Shown: positions 1-10,139, counted from the stretch's first letter. The stretch is 64,000 nucleotides of DNA from Candidatus Pantoea formicae (GCF_011752625.1 NZ_VWXD01000001.1:744001-808000), one strand, 5' to 3'. The notes: a model not told the origin generated them from the sequence alone. Translations and numbers: made by a program.

Positions 1-2
1 TA

Positions 3-1430
3 GTGCCCGCTAGCGCAGGCAACACGTTCCAGACCATCAACCCTGCGAATGGCGAAGTCTTGGCCGACGTTCATGAAGCAGAACGCGCCGATGTTGATCG
101 TGCCGTCGCGGCAGCGAAAAAAGGGCAAAAAGTCTGGGCTGCAATGACCTCAATGGAGCGCTCGCGTATTCTGCGTCGAGCCGTCGATATCCTGCGTGAA
201 CGTAATGACGAGTTAGCCGCGCTCGAAACACTGGATACAGGTAAGCCACTGAGCGAAACCCTTTATGTCGATATCGTGACCGGCGCCGATGTACTGGAGT
301 ATTACGCTGGTCTGATTCCGACTCTGGAAGGCCAACAGATCCCACTGCGTGATACCTCTTTCGTTTACACCCGCCGCGAACCGCTTGGTGTGGTCGCGGG
401 CATCGGTGCATGGAACTACCCGATTCAGATCGCCCTGTGGAAATCTGCGCCTGCACTGGCGGCTGGTAACGCCATGATCTTCAAACCGAGCGAGGTGACG
501 CCGCTCACCGCCCTTAAACTGGCTGAAATTTACACCGAAGCCGGTGTGCCCGCTGGTGTCTTCAACGTGTTGAACGGCCGCGGTGCGGTAACCGGTCAGC
601 TGCTGACTGACCATCCTGGCATCGACAAAGTCTCTTTCACCGGTGGCGTGGCCAGTGGCAAGAAAGTGATGGCTAATGCCGCAGGTTCGACCTTGAAAGA
701 AGTGACCATGGAACTGGGCGGCAAATCTCCGCTGATCATCTTTGACGATGCCGACCTCGATCTGGCAGCAGATATTGCCATGATGGCGAACTTCTATAGC
801 TCGGGTCAGGTGTGCACCAACGGCACACGCGTTTTCATCCCAGCAAAATTCCAGGCCTCCTTTGAAGCGAAAATAGCCGAGCGTGTGGCGCGGATTAAAG
901 CGGGTGATGTCAACAATCCAGCCACCAACTTTGGCCCGCTGGTGAGCTTCTCGCATCGTGACAACGTGATGCGTTATATCGAAACCGGCATTAAAGAAGG
1001 CGCTCGTCTGTTGTGTGGCGGCAAACGCCTGAACGGCGCGGATTTTGATAACGGTGCCTGGGTTGAACCTACCGTGTTCACCGACTGCCGTGATGAGATG
1101 ACTATCGTGCGTGAAGAGATCTTCGGGCCAGTGATGTCAATCCTGACCTACGAGAGCGAAGAAGAAGTGGTACGCCGCGCCAATGCCACTGATTTCGGTC
1201 TGGCTGCCGGGGTGGTGACGCAAGATCTTAACCGCGCACATCGCGTGATTCACCAGATTGAAGCGGGTATCTGCTGGATCAACACCTGGGGCGAATCCGC
1301 CGCTGAAATGCCAGTGGGTGGCTATAAGCACTCCGGCATTGGTCGCGAGAATGGCTTAATGACGCTACAAAATTACACCCAAGTGAAATCGGTGCAGGTC
1401 GAATTAACCCGTTTTCAGTCCGTATTTTAA
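3..1430 (+). CDS. betB: betaine aldehyde dehydrogenase BetB (5' end cut by window)
   Basis: NAD(P)-dependent aldehyde dehydrogenase that oxidises betaine aldehyde to the osmoprotectant glycine betaine in the cytoplasm. The 475 visible residues align collinearly with E. coli BetB (490 aa), so about 15 N-terminal residues lie before the window; the GTG at position 3 is probably internal. Visible are the catalytic Glu in MELGGKSP (residue 237 of the visible part) and the catalytic Cys in GQVCTNGTR (271), which correspond to E. coli Glu252 and Cys286 after adding 15. The C-terminus [15 protein letters not shown] is typical of the family. betA follows after 26 bp, so the two are co-transcribed. 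In E. coli the repressor gene betI precedes betB; here it would lie outside the window. Confidence 0.96.
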   Translation: MPASAGNTFQTINPANGEVLADVHEAERADVDRAVAAAKKGQKVWAAMTSMERSRILRRAVDILRERNDELAALETLDTGKPLSETLYVDIVTGADVLEYYAGLIPTLEGQQIPLRDTSFVYTRREPLGVVAGIGAWNYPIQIALWKSAPALAAGNAMIFKPSEVTPLTALKLAEIYTEAGVPAGVFNVLNGRGAVTGQLLTDHPGIDKVSFTGGVASGKKVMANAAGSTLKEVTMELGGKSPLIIFDDADLDLAADIAMMANFYSSGQVCTNGTRVFIPAKFQASFEAKIAERVARIKAGDVNNPATNFGPLVSFSHRDNVMRYIETGIKEGARLLCGGKRLNGADFDNGAWVEPTVFTDCRDEMTIVREEIFGPVMSILTYESEEEVVRRANATDFGLAAGVVTQDLNRAHRVIHQIEAGICWINTWGESAAEMPVGGYKHSGIGRENGLMTLQNYTQVKSVQVELTRFQSVF

Positions 1431-1456
1431 TTGAGCTTTAACCTGAGGAGCGACTA

Positions 1457-3136
1457 ATGGAATTTGATTACATCATTATCGGAGCCGGATCCGCAGGGAA
1501 CGTTTTGGCAACAAGACTGACCGAAGATAGCAACGTGAACGTGTTGCTGTTAGAAGCAGGTGGTCCTGACTACCGCTTTGATTTCCGTACGCAGATGCCT
1601 GCGGCCCTGGCTTATCCGTTGCAGGGAAAACGCTACAACTGGGCGTATGAAACTGAACCTGAACCGCATATGAACAATCGCCGCATGGAGTGCGGACGAG
1701 GCAAAGGTCTGGGTGGCTCATCACTGATCAACGGGATGTGTTACATCCGTGGCAACGCCATGGATCTCGATAACTGGGCGCAACAGCCAGGGCTTGAGCG
1801 CTGGAGCTATCTGGATTGCCTGCCCTACTACCGTAAATCAGAGACGCGCGACATTGGCGCCAATGATTACCACGGTGGCGAAGGCCCGGTGAGCATCACC
1901 ACCTGTAAGCCTGATAACAATCCACTGTTCGCAGCGATGATTGAAGCGGGTGTCGAGGCAGGTTACCCACGCACGGAAGACCTGAATGGCTATCAACAGG
2001 AGGGTTTTGGTCCGATGGATCGGTTTGTGACGCCGAAGGGACGTCGCTCCAGCACCGCGCGTGGCTATCTTGATACCGCAAAAGTGCGTCCAAATCTCAA
2101 AATCGTGACCCATGCGACCACTGACCGCATTCTGTTTGAAGGTAAACGCGCGGTCGGCGTGCAGTACTTGCAAGGCGGTAGCAACACTTCACATCAGGTG
2201 CATGCGCGCCGTGAAGTATTACTCTGTGCTGGCGCAATCGCCTCGCCACAGATATTGCAGCGTTCAGGTGTGGGTTCCGCAGAGCTGCTGGAGAAATTTG
2301 ACATCCCGGTCGTGCATGACTTGCCTGGCGTGGGTGAAAACCTACAGGACCATCTCGAAATGTACTTGCAGTATGAGTGCAAAGAACCGGTTTCACTCTA
2401 TCCGGCACTGAAATGGTATAACCAGCCGAAGATTGGTGCTGAGTGGCTGTTTAACGGCACGGGTATTGGTGCCAGTAACCAATTTGAAGGTGGTGGGTTT
2501 ATCCGCAGTCGAGAAGAGTTCACCTGGCCAAATATTCAGTATCACTTCCTGCCGGTGGCGATTAACTATAACGGGTCGAATGCGGTTGAAGCGCATGGTT
2601 TCCAGTGTCACGTAGGCTCAATGCGTTCACCGAGCCGGGGCCATGTGCGCATCAAGTCACGCGATCCGCGCCGCGATCCTGCCATTTTGTTCAATTACAT
2701 GGCACATGAGCAGGACTGGCATGAGTTCCGCGATGCTATCCGCATTACGCGTCAAATTATCAACCAGCCTGCGCTGGATAAATATCGTGGCGCGGAGATC
2801 AGCCCCGGTATGGATTGCCAAACTGATGAGCAGTTGGATGAGTTTGTGCGTAACCACGCAGAAACGGCCTATCACCCTTGCGGCACCTGCAAAATGGGTA
2901 GCGATGAAATGGCGGTTGTCGATGGAGAAGGTCGTGTTCACGGATTACAAGCATTGCGCGTGGTCGATGCTTCAATTATGCCGCTGATCATTACCGGTAA
3001 CCTCAATGCCACCACCATTATGATTGGTGAAAAGATCGCGGATAATATTCGAGGTCGTGAGCCGTTAGCGCGCAGCAAAGCGGATTATTTTGTTGCGGGT
3101 GACCTGCCGGTTCGTGGCGAGCCGAAGCGTGCCTAA
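1457..3136 (+). CDS. betA: choline dehydrogenase BetA
   Basis: FAD-dependent GMC oxidoreductase, membrane-associated in E. coli, that oxidises choline to betaine aldehyde, the substrate of BetB. At 559 aa it matches the E. coli length (556). The N-terminal FAD-binding loop is IIGAGSAGN (Gly at 9, 11, 14). The GMC signature [15 protein letters not shown] is near residue 80, and the catalytic His is in [10 protein letters not shown] (His473). The C-terminal [15 protein letters not shown] segment is characteristic of the family. The ATG has a good Shine-Dalgarno sequence (CTGAGGAGCG) and lies 26 bp after betB. It ends 4 bp from the convergent TetR gene, and I see no clear terminator between them. 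Confidence 0.97.
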   Translation: MEFDYIIIGAGSAGNVLATRLTEDSNVNVLLLEAGGPDYRFDFRTQMPAALAYPLQGKRYNWAYETEPEPHMNNRRMECGRGKGLGGSSLINGMCYIRGNAMDLDNWAQQPGLERWSYLDCLPYYRKSETRDIGANDYHGGEGPVSITTCKPDNNPLFAAMIEAGVEAGYPRTEDLNGYQQEGFGPMDRFVTPKGRRSSTARGYLDTAKVRPNLKIVTHATTDRILFEGKRAVGVQYLQGGSNTSHQVHARREVLLCAGAIASPQILQRSGVGSAELLEKFDIPVVHDLPGVGENLQDHLEMYLQYECKEPVSLYPALKWYNQPKIGAEWLFNGTGIGASNQFEGGGFIRSREEFTWPNIQYHFLPVAINYNGSNAVEAHGFQCHVGSMRSPSRGHVRIKSRDPRRDPAILFNYMAHEQDWHEFRDAIRITRQIINQPALDKYRGAEISPGMDCQTDEQLDEFVRNHAETAYHPCGTCKMGSDEMAVVDGEGRVHGLQALRVVDASIMPLIITGNLNATTIMIGEKIADNIRGREPLARSKADYFVAGDLPVRGEPKRA

Positions 3137-3140
3137 GCGT

Positions 3141-3779
3141 TTATTCTGGGGTGGCAATCTTGTCACCCTGTTTACTTTCCAGATAGGCGTGTATTAGCTT
3201 CTGCAATTCCTGTTTTAATTCATTCGAGTCGAGCTCATTGCGCCTGGAAGCATCATGCACCACGCCTTCAACCGCAGACGCCAATACTTTGGCCGCTATC
3301 GACGTGCGAAACGCATCTGCCTGCAAATTTTGTTCAATAAACTGCCGATAAAATTGTGCGTAGCGCTGTTCAAAATCCTCATGTGCGCTGCGTTCAGAAA
3401 GTGGCACCTCATCCAGTAAGACCCGATGCAGACTCGGATTGATCAAATGCACGGCAATCACACCCTCAACTAAGCGTTCAATCCGCTTGATCAGCTCCCC
3501 TTCTTCAATCGTTGCGGCAGCAAGAACCTGTAGAATCGCATCAAGATGTTGCTGACGAATCGCCTCAGCCAGCGCCAACTTATTGGGGAAATATTGATAA
3601 AGCGAGCCAATACTGACTCCAGCAATGCGCGCAACTTCGTTGGTATTAAATTTTGACCAGCCATTCTTTGCCAGGACGCGAGCCGCCGCCTGCAAAATCA
3701 CATCCACCATCACTTGTGAACGCCGCTGGCGCGGCGCTTTGCGCATCGAGCGCATGGTGTCCGTAACACGAGTATTCAT
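3141..3779 (-). CDS. TetR/AcrR family regulator
   Basis: A 212-residue TetR-type repressor. The N-terminal helix-turn-helix spans about residues 40-70 (FNTNEVARIAGVSIGSLYQYF, then NKLALAEAI), followed by a helical ligand-binding domain without recognisable specificity. It is divergent from the oxidoreductase at 3836, with only 56 bp between the two start codons, so that gene is the likely target. Repeated ACGAGTATTCA sequences, one overlapping this gene's start codon, are candidate operators (separate entry). It is not BetI: it is convergent with betA and lies downstream of the bet genes. The ligand is unknown. Confidence 0.9.
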   Translation of the reverse strand: MNTRVTDTMRSMRKAPRQRRSQVMVDVILQAAARVLAKNGWSKFNTNEVARIAGVSIGSLYQYFPNKLALAEAIRQQHLDAILQVLAAATIEEGELIKRIERLVEGVIAVHLINPSLHRVLLDEVPLSERSAHEDFEQRYAQFYRQFIEQNLQADAFRTSIAAKVLASAVEGVVHDASRRNELDSNELKQELQKLIHAYLESKQGDKIATPE

Positions 3780-3812
3780 CAGTTGACCTCCAAACGATAA
3801 TACGAGTATTCA
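3765..3812. promoter_or_regulatory. candidate TetR operators in the divergent promoter
   Basis: An exact 11-bp direct repeat ACGAGTATTCA occurs at 3768-3778, overlapping the tetR start codon, and again at 3802-3812. Each copy sits in a dyad: AATACGAGTATT (3799-3810, perfect arms AATAC/GTATT) and AACACGAGTATT (3765-3776, one mismatch). The 34-bp spacing puts the copies on roughly the same DNA face. Location and symmetry suit autoregulation plus control of the neighbouring oxidoreductase; binding is inferred. Confidence 0.55.
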
Positions 3813-3835
3813 CTCACATACCGAGGAAAACCGTG

Positions 3836-4864
3836 ATGTTACCTGAAAATATTCACAACAGGGAAATTCGTTTAAGCCTGCGCAGCCATGGCATGCCCAA
3901 CCCAAACAACTTTGCCTTAGTTGGGCTTCCTCTGCCTGCTTCTCAGGCCGACAAGGTGCTGGTAAAGAATCGTTGGTTCCGTGTCTCCATCTCAACGCGC
4001 CTGATGATGAGCGTAGAAGCCGAAGAGGTAAAAGGCATTCCCTTCCCTCCGCTAAAAATCGGCGACACCTTAGCCGATGCCGCTATCGGTCAAGTCATTG
4101 AGGCACCCACTGAGAGTGGTTTAACGCCAGGTGATTTTGTGATGCATCCCTACGGCTGGCGTGAGTTCGCCTCGGTTGATTCTCAGCAATGTGTTGCACT
4201 CGGAAAGGAGATTCATGACCCGGCGGCCTATCTTGGCCACGGATGGACTGCTTATGCAGCATTAACGCAGGGCATTCAGATACGCAACGGGGATACCGTC
4301 TTTGTGTCCAGTGGTGCCGGTGCGATTGGTTCGATGGCGGGTCAGATCGCACGTCGTCTCGGCGCATCAAAAGTCATAGGCAGCACGGGTTCGGCAGAGA
4401 AGGCTCACTGGATGCGTGAACAGTTGGGATACGACGCAACAATTGAATGTGGTAAAGGCACGATTGCCGCGCAACTCCAACTGAGTGCGCCGGAAGGCAT
4501 AGATGTGTTTGTCGATATTGTCGGCGGTGAACAGCTGGAAGCCGCCGTGTCACAAGCGCGTGAACATGCTCGTTACATTTTGCTAGGTGCCCTTTCTGCC
4601 GAGCTGGCAGATAAGCAATCAACAAAAATCGCGCCAGTCGAAATCGACTCCTTTGCCTTGATCGTGAAAGGCGTCACGCTTAAGGGCTATAGCGCCGATG
4701 AGAATCCAGAAGTGTTTAACAGATGGATAGACCAGCTTGGGCATCCTGATTGGAAAGATATTCACTTTGCCTCAAGCCTTTATCAGGGGCTAGATTCAGC
4801 ACCACAGGCGCTGGACGATGCCTGCTCCGGTAAGGCGCGTGGAGTCGTGTTAGTCGCGCTGTAA
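3836..4864 (+). CDS. zinc-independent MDR-family NADP-dependent oxidoreductase (CurA/YncB-like)
   Basis: Medium-chain dehydrogenase/reductase of 342 aa, with an N-terminal GroES-like domain and a Rossmann domain carrying FVSSGAGAIGSMAGQIA (about residues 160-177). The early NREIRLSLRSHG region and the C-terminal GKARGVVLV resemble NADPH-dependent curcumin/alkenal double-bond reductases and phloretin-hydrolase-like MDR enzymes. No structural zinc lobe is seen. The likely reaction is reduction of an activated alkene or quinone; the substrate is unknown. ATG at 3836 fits the GAGG ribosome-binding site better than the GTG at 3833. It is divergent from a TetR repressor and probably controlled by it, as is common for detoxification reductases. 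Confidence 0.85.
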   Translation: MLPENIHNREIRLSLRSHGMPNPNNFALVGLPLPASQADKVLVKNRWFRVSISTRLMMSVEAEEVKGIPFPPLKIGDTLADAAIGQVIEAPTESGLTPGDFVMHPYGWREFASVDSQQCVALGKEIHDPAAYLGHGWTAYAALTQGIQIRNGDTVFVSSGAGAIGSMAGQIARRLGASKVIGSTGSAEKAHWMREQLGYDATIECGKGTIAAQLQLSAPEGIDVFVDIVGGEQLEAAVSQAREHARYILLGALSAELADKQSTKIAPVEIDSFALIVKGVTLKGYSADENPEVFNRWIDQLGHPDWKDIHFASSLYQGLDSAPQALDDACSGKARGVVLVAL

Positions 4865-5084
4865 ATTTTTGCACCGAGGGGAGCATCAAATGTGCTCTGC
4901 TCTTCTCTGTGATTCCACATCACCCGATTTCTCATATCCTTCGGCATTTTCGTAGTGAAAATTATCCGCTGTTAAGCGAAATTCACGCTGAAGCTTCCAG
5001 TGTGATGGCATGAGTAGATTACGGTATGTTGTAACTAGTTAGCTGAAGAGCGTTGATTCACTTAAAGGTACGAGCAGCAAAATC

Positions 5085-5337
5085 CCAAAAGGCCTTCACA
5101 ACCGCTGTAGCCGATGCATCCGTTACACGTACCAGACCAAAATGGAAGCGGCGTTACAGGACAATCTGTTTTTGCTGGGTGAGGCGATGAGCATTGCGGA
5201 CATCAATCTTTATGTCCTATGCGGCTGGTGCAATGTTTTCGATATCGACCTTGCTGGTTGGCCGGCGGCTGGATTGCCATCATCGAGCGATTCACGCACG
5301 CCCTGCTACTCAAGCAGCGTGGCTGGCTGAGAAATAA
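5085..5337 (+). pseudogene. glutathione S-transferase remnant (C-terminal part, frameshifted)
   Basis: One frame from 5142 reads MEAALQDNLFLLGEAMSIAD then INLYVLCGWCNVFDIDL, a typical GST C-terminal helical domain (the LLG..SIAD motif). After about 5260 the similarity moves to the +1 frame, which reads AIHARPATQAAWLAEK and stops at 5337, like the usual GST ending ARPAVQAAL. Upstream codons in the first frame (YQTK before the Met) still look GST-like, but no N-terminal thioredoxin domain or start is present. It is therefore a decayed fragment with at least one frameshift. I see no gene in the rest of the 4865-5431 gap; a weak hairpin follows the oxidoreductase stop. Confidence 0.7.
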
Positions 5338-5431
5338 ATGACGCGTTTGCACATATAATTGAACATCTTCTTCATTTTCTCTGCCGATTCTTCTGTTTCA
5401 ATAGCCTACTTTGACTCAGCTTGGATCGGCT

Positions 5432-6328
5432 ATGAATCGTCGCCATTTTCTCACCTGTCTTTCTCTTTCACCCTTTGTTGTTCACAGTGGTTTAAGCCAA
5501 GCTGTGACGGCTAAACCGGTGGTTCTCCCGCTGTGGCCGAAACAACCACCCGGTGGCGGCGGCCCATTGGGGGCTATGCATTTCACTGCCAAGGGAGCGC
5601 AAAGCAATATCGCAATGCCCACATTGACCGTGCTGCACCCCGTCAGCCCTAACGGCCAAGCAGTACTCATCGCGGCAGGCGGTGGTTACACACGTATTGA
5701 GATGGGTAAAGAAGCTTGGCCTGCGGCACAATGGCTGGCGTCTCATGGCTACACCGCGTACGTACTGAGCTACCGCCTGCCACAGGAAGGCTGGAAAGAT
5801 GGCGCGTTAGCCCCATTGCAGGATGCGCAACGCGCACTGCGTATGGTTCGTCAACGTGAGAAACATGTCAGCATTTTGGGATTTTCTGCTGGAGGACATC
5901 TGTTAGGAATGGCGGCCAATCGCCCAGATTTCCGCTCTTATCAGGCGGCCGATGCATTAGATAATTTGCCGGCATCCGCGGAACGCGCCGCACTCATTTA
6001 TCCGATCATCACCCTGGAGCCACCCTACTCACATACGTCTACCCACAAAGTGTTGGTAGGGAGCAATGCCACGCTAGAGGCGGATACAACCTGGTCAGTA
6101 CAGACTTATGTTAATCCGCAGTCACCGCCGTTTTTCCTGGTACAGTCAGAGGATGATCCCATATCCGATCCGCACAATACCCTGATCATGGCTGAAGCAT
6201 GTAAGCAACAGCATATTCCGGTTGAAATGCATCGTTATGCTACGGGTGGTCACGGGTTTGGTTTGGGTAAACCAGGCACACCCACTGTAGAGTGGCCTGG
6301 ACATTATCTGCACTGGTTAAGCAGCTAA
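5432..6328 (+). CDS. exported alpha/beta-hydrolase (esterase-like)
   Basis: A 298-residue alpha/beta-hydrolase of the BD-FAE/acetyl-xylan-esterase-like type. It begins MNRRHFLTCLS and continues with a hydrophobic stretch to about residue 25, which suggests export; the RR pair is reminiscent of a Tat signal but lacks the full consensus. The nucleophile elbow is GFSAG (Ser152), an oxyanion-type loop is seen at AAGGGYTR, and the acid and His lie in QSEDDPISDPHN and GGHGFGLG. The ATG at 5432 is chosen over the TTG at 5411 because the signal peptide starts there. It is convergent with the inositol-type dehydrogenase. The substrate is unknown, possibly acetylated sugars. Confidence 0.8.
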   Translation: MNRRHFLTCLSLSPFVVHSGLSQAVTAKPVVLPLWPKQPPGGGGPLGAMHFTAKGAQSNIAMPTLTVLHPVSPNGQAVLIAAGGGYTRIEMGKEAWPAAQWLASHGYTAYVLSYRLPQEGWKDGALAPLQDAQRALRMVRQREKHVSILGFSAGGHLLGMAANRPDFRSYQAADALDNLPASAERAALIYPIITLEPPYSHTSTHKVLVGSNATLEADTTWSVQTYVNPQSPPFFLVQSEDDPISDPHNTLIMAEACKQQHIPVEMHRYATGGHGFGLGKPGTPTVEWPGHYLHWLSS

Positions 6329-6345
6329 CCTGCTAAAAAATCGTA

Positions 6346-7356
6346 TTATTGATAGAACGCCGGACGCGGTGGCATTTTAATCGGCACAATCTCACCGTTG
6401 TTTTGCGCAGCAACGCAGGCATCTGCCGCTACCGCCGCCGCATAACCATCCCAGGCGGATGGACCGGTCATATCGCCAGACAACACGTTATTGATGAAAT
6501 CTTGTAGTTCAACGTCGTAGGCATCAATAAAGCGTTTTTTCCAGTCAGTTAGAATGCTGGTTGAGAGTTTTGCAGCGCTGCGGGTCTGAACAGACATCGG
6601 CTCAGGCAGACTGGCGATACCGGTTTCCCCCACCACTTCACACTGAATATCGTAGCCATATTCGCAGTTAACGAAGATTTCCACGTCGATGCGCGCGCCT
6701 TTGGCCGTTTCCAGCAGCACAATCTGCGGATCTTTCAGATGCGAAGAGGCTTTACGGGTTTTACGCGGATAAATCACCTGCGCACTGACGTAATCATCTT
6801 TCAGCAGCCAGCGCAGCACATCCAGCTCGTGGATCAGCGTATCGGTGATGGCCATGTCCGTGGTGTATGAATCCCCCACTTCTGGGTTACGGTGTGCGCA
6901 GTGCAGCATCAGAGGTTCGCCAATTTCGCCGCTATCAATCACCTTTTTTAAGGCTCGATAGCCGCTGTCGTAAGGACGCATAAAGCCAACCTGCACCAGT
7001 TTTTTACCTGCCGCGATCTCGGCTTCGACAATGTTCATACAACCCTGGGCTGTCACCGCCAGTGGTTTCTCACAGAAAACCGCTTTACGCGCTTTGATTG
7101 CCGCCAGCACGAACTCTTCATGCGTAGGCCCCCAAGATGTCACCAGAATAGCCTGTACATCTGGTGCATTAATCAGATCATGGGCGTTGTCATAGATCTC
7201 CGCTTTTAGCCCGAGATCGTTAATCACCTGCTCACAGTTAGCACGGTTGATATCATTGAGTGCAACAACGCGTGAATTTTGCAGCACCTGGCTGCAACGA
7301 CGAATGTGTTCGCGGCCGATAGCGCCCGTGCCGATTACACCAATATTGAGGGTCAT
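6346..7356 (-). CDS. Gfo/Idh/MocA dehydrogenase, inositol 2-dehydrogenase-like
   Basis: NAD(P)-dependent sugar/cyclitol dehydrogenase of 336 aa, the usual IolG length. The Rossmann motif [11 protein letters not shown] is at residues 7-17. The family Lys is in CEKPLAV, and the catalytic His region is [14 protein letters not shown] strong ribosome-binding site (CGAAGGAAC) precedes the ATG. It is the last gene of a three-gene minus-strand group (transporter, TIM-barrel protein, dehydrogenase), 32 bp after the TIM-barrel gene. The context favours myo- or scyllo-inositol oxidation to an inosose, but other members of the family act on different sugars, so no symbol is assigned. Confidence 0.85.
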   Translation of the reverse strand: MTLNIGVIGTGAIGREHIRRCSQVLQNSRVVALNDINRANCEQVINDLGLKAEIYDNAHDLINAPDVQAILVTSWGPTHEEFVLAAIKARKAVFCEKPLAVTAQGCMNIVEAEIAAGKKLVQVGFMRPYDSGYRALKKVIDSGEIGEPLMLHCAHRNPEVGDSYTTDMAITDTLIHELDVLRWLLKDDYVSAQVIYPRKTRKASSHLKDPQIVLLETAKGARIDVEIFVNCEYGYDIQCEVVGETGIASLPEPMSVQTRSAAKLSTSILTDWKKRFIDAYDVELQDFINNVLSGDMTGPSAWDGYAAAVAADACVAAQNNGEIVPIKMPPRPAFYQ

Positions 7357-7388
7357 GATGAGTTCCTTCGATCTTTGTACAGGTGAAA

Positions 7389-8210
7389 TTAATGGTTCAG
7401 GTAGTCAATGCTGGTACGAATTTCACGGGCGATATCCTCTTCGCTCCATGCATCCATCACTGACGAGAAAGGTTCGAACGCGTAAATACCGGTGTAGCCC
7501 ATCTCTTCAAGACGCTGCACTTGCTGACGGGATTTCAGCAAGTCTTCGGCACTGAGCATAATGCGCTCTTCATCGGTCAATGCAGCGGTAGGACGCGTAT
7601 CGGTCACGCCCGAGAGGTGCACCAGTCCGATATTGTTAACATCCACGCCTCCCGCGAAGTCTTGTTCAGCCCCTTCATACAGATGGTGATGGAAGGTATC
7701 GAGCACGATTTTGAATGGCGCGCCTGCTTGCTTGATGAGCTGCTGCGCAAGCGCGGCAGAACGCAATGAACTTTGTGGAAAACCCAACGGCTCCACCAGC
7801 CCTTGAACGCCGTATTCCGCAAACAGGGGAGCAAGAGTTTTCAGCGCGGCAACCGTCTGTTCATTGGAGATGTCGGTGCCATCATTCAGCGGGCACAGAA
7901 CCAAAGCTTTTGCTCCCGTTTCACGCGCGTCATTTAATAAACCACGAGTCTTTTTTAACACTTCATCCGTTAATTGGTTGAACGGATAGACGGCATTAAT
8001 GGTCTCAATTGAAAGCGAATATTGGCGAGCCAGATCACGTATTCTTTCGCCACCCAAGCCGTCTGTTACACTACCACTTTTCATATCATTGCGGATTTCA
8101 ACTTTATTTAAACCCAAACCCTTCACCAAACTAAAAAACTCATCAACACTCAAGTTTGGTGCGATTTTACGGTTAACACAGAGACGGTCATTACTTATTT
8201 TGTACGTCAT
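7389..8210 (-). CDS. TIM-barrel sugar isomerase/epimerase (inosose isomerase-like)
   Basis: A 273-residue AP-endonuclease-2-like TIM barrel, as in IolE/IolH/IolI and hydroxypyruvate isomerases. Conserved acidic and His positions of the divalent-metal site are visible in [28 protein letters not shown] and YAFEPFS. The start at 8210 (MTYKISND) is chosen because AGGAAAGATC precedes it; the longer reading frame to 8267 has no such site. It lies between the transporter and the IolG-like dehydrogenase, suggesting isomerisation or dehydration of an inosose or keto-sugar. The full iol catabolic set is not in the window, so the pathway is incomplete here. Confidence 0.8.
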   Translation of the reverse strand: MTYKISNDRLCVNRKIAPNLSVDEFFSLVKGLGLNKVEIRNDMKSGSVTDGLGGERIRDLARQYSLSIETINAVYPFNQLTDEVLKKTRGLLNDARETGAKALVLCPLNDGTDISNEQTVAALKTLAPLFAEYGVQGLVEPLGFPQSSLRSAALAQQLIKQAGAPFKIVLDTFHHHLYEGAEQDFAGGVDVNNIGLVHLSGVTDTRPTAALTDEERIMLSAEDLLKSRQQVQRLEEMGYTGIYAFEPFSSVMDAWSEEDIAREIRTSIDYLNH

Positions 8211-8321
8211 GATCTTTCCTGGGATAATAATCAGCCTTTTACGTAGAGATGTTCTGTTTTGCTGCAACGCATTAACTGGTTTTGATAGTAAATTATCTTT
8301 TTGTTCCGCACTGCGTGAACG

Positions 8322-8349
8322 TTGAGTGATTTACATCAACGCCACTCAA
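8322..8349. other. hairpin between transporter and isomerase genes
   Basis: TTGAGTG (8322-8328) and CACTCAA (8343-8349) form a perfect 7-bp stem with a 14-nt loop, just downstream of the transporter stop on the minus strand. There is no following U-run, so it is more likely an mRNA-processing or attenuating structure than a full terminator. Confidence 0.4.
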
Positions 8350-8361
8350 ATATGTTCCACG

Positions 8362-9813
8362 TCACCTTGATGGCTTACCGTCATACAACTCATAGAAGTA
8401 GTGTTCGATCTGTTCAAGGCTGCGACCACGCGTTTCCGGTATGGTGCGCAAGACAAACATCGAGCCACCGATGCCAATTATCGCAAAGGTCAGGAACGCA
8501 CCTGCCAGCCCGAAAGCGGCGAGTAATATCGGAAAGGCCATCGAGATGGCAAAGTTAGCCATCCACAGCGCAAAGACCGCACCGCCCATACAGATCCCTC
8601 GCATTCGGGCGGGAAAAATCTCCGACAATAGCAGCCAGGTCACCGGGGAAAGCGCTCCTTGCTGGAAGCACAGGAACATCAACATGCCGGTTAACACCAG
8701 ATAGGCACGCACCAGGTTAACCTCACCACCCGCAAGATATTCCGGCATGAAGAAGCACACGGCGGCAATAAAGAACAGGCTAGCCGTGCAGCCCATTTGT
8801 CCAACCAGCACTAGCGGTCGGCGGCCAATTTTGCCAATCATCCAAATCCCTACCAGCGTCATCAACACGGAAATAACGCCGTTAGCAATGGTGGCAAACA
8901 GTGCCGCATCATTGCTCAACCCTGTCGCTGTTAGCATAGTGGGCGCGTAATACATGATAGTGTTTACGCCGGTCAATTGCTGTATAGCCGCAATACCAAT
9001 GCCCAGCAGAAACACCTTGCGTAGCCAAGGTGTCTTCAGGTCACGCAGGCGACCTTTACCCTTCTGGCGGTTTTCTTCGATGGTTTCTTCAATCTCTTCC
9101 AACTCCCATTCGACATCTTCTGCCGCTCGGGTTTTCTCCAGTACTTTCCTCGCCTCACCCGTGTTACCCCGCATTACGTGCCAGCGCGGGCTTTCGGGCA
9201 TGAAAATCATCCCGACCCACAACAGCACCGCTGGCACGGTTGAGATCGCCAGCATCCAGCGCCAAGTATGTTCTCCCCCCCAGATCTCATTAAAAGTGGC
9301 GTTTGATACATAAGCCAGCAGTTGACCTGATACGATCATCAACTCTTGCAGGGTGACCAGTTGGCCACGTTTATTGGCAGGTGCGATTTCCGCGATGTAG
9401 ACCGGCACGGTGGCCGCCGCGCCGCCTACCGCAATCCCCAGAAACAGGCGCGATACAATCATGGAAACGACATCTGGCGCGAAGGCTGAACCCACGGCAC
9501 CCAGAGCGAAAATAAACGCCAGGATGATAATGATTTTACGGCGTCCCATGGCGTCGGCGAAATGCCCGGCCAACAAGGCACCAAAGGCAGCACCAAACAG
9601 TAACGAGCTGGTCACGAGGCCAGTGGTAAATGGAGTTAATTGCAAATCATCGCGCATAAATAACAGCGCACCGGATACTACCCCCGTGTCATAACCAAAT
9701 AATAAACCGCCTAAGGTGGCGACCAAGGCAATGATCTTCACAAAAGGTTCAGTCCGCGTGACGCTATTCGGACCGGACGCTGTATTCGTCGATATATAAA
9801 GTTCTTTTTCCAT
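8362..9813 (-). CDS. MFS sugar-porter family transporter (inositol/sugar:H+ symporter)
   Basis: A 483-residue inner-membrane protein with twelve predicted helices. Sugar-porter signatures are GGLLFGYDTGVVSGAL near residue 40, ADAMGRRK in loop 2-3, PESPRWHV in the central loop, IGRRPLVLVG, and PETRGRSLEQIE near the end. The central cytoplasmic loop is strongly charged. It resembles IolT-type myo-inositol importers and XylE/GalP. A strong AGGAGGGG ribosome-binding site precedes the ATG. As first gene of a set with an IolG-like dehydrogenase and a TIM-barrel isomerase, a cyclitol is the best guess for substrate. Confidence 0.88.
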   Translation of the reverse strand: MEKELYISTNTASGPNSVTRTEPFVKIIALVATLGGLLFGYDTGVVSGALLFMRDDLQLTPFTTGLVTSSLLFGAAFGALLAGHFADAMGRRKIIIILAFIFALGAVGSAFAPDVVSMIVSRLFLGIAVGGAAATVPVYIAEIAPANKRGQLVTLQELMIVSGQLLAYVSNATFNEIWGGEHTWRWMLAISTVPAVLLWVGMIFMPESPRWHVMRGNTGEARKVLEKTRAAEDVEWELEEIEETIEENRQKGKGRLRDLKTPWLRKVFLLGIGIAAIQQLTGVNTIMYYAPTMLTATGLSNDAALFATIANGVISVLMTLVGIWMIGKIGRRPLVLVGQMGCTASLFFIAAVCFFMPEYLAGGEVNLVRAYLVLTGMLMFLCFQQGALSPVTWLLLSEIFPARMRGICMGGAVFALWMANFAISMAFPILLAAFGLAGAFLTFAIIGIGGSMFVLRTIPETRGRSLEQIEHYFYELYDGKPSR

Positions 9814-9918
9814 AACCCCTCCTGGTAAAACGCATTAGGAAATACAGCAGAACAAAACAGAGTTTCACGCTAGCGGTATTTTTATTTCATGTTAATTTTT
9901 ATTTGAAACTTACCGTCC

Positions 9919-9940
9919 AAATTGTGATCTCAAGCATTTT
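9919..9940 (-). promoter_or_regulatory. weak CRP-like site upstream of the sugar porter
   Basis: AATTGTGATCTCAAGCATTT matches the left half of the CRP consensus well (TGTGA at 9923-9927) but the right half poorly. It lies about 110 bp before the transporter start in an AT-rich stretch. CRP control would make sense for an inositol operon; the match alone is weak. The 9814-10097 gap otherwise shows no gene. Confidence 0.25.
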
Positions 9941-10097
9941 AGATATTTTATTTTGATGGTTTAACATCAAGAGATAGAGGAATTTCGCGTGAAAGGCCAT
10001 GTCATAAATGAAATGGCCTCAGTAAAACCGAGGTTGATATAATTGACGTTGAAAAGATCTGAATAATAAAAAGAGGAATGTCTGGAGAGGAAATAAG

Positions 10098-10135
10098 AAA
10101 ACCCTTACACAAAAACCGTTAGTGCAAGGGTTTTT
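10098..10135 (-). terminator. intrinsic terminator of the autotransporter gene
   Basis: Arms AAAACCCTTACAC (10098-10110) and GTGCAAGGGTTTT (about 10122-10134) form a stem with one mismatch. T-rich sequence follows on either strand, so it may work in both directions. It lies just after the autotransporter stop codon on the minus strand. Confidence 0.75.
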
Positions 10136-10139
10136 ACCA

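Noticed and set aside
3141..3779. Assigning this TetR gene as betI
   Set aside because: betI normally precedes betB on the same strand. This gene is convergent with betA and divergent from an oxidoreductase with its own operators.
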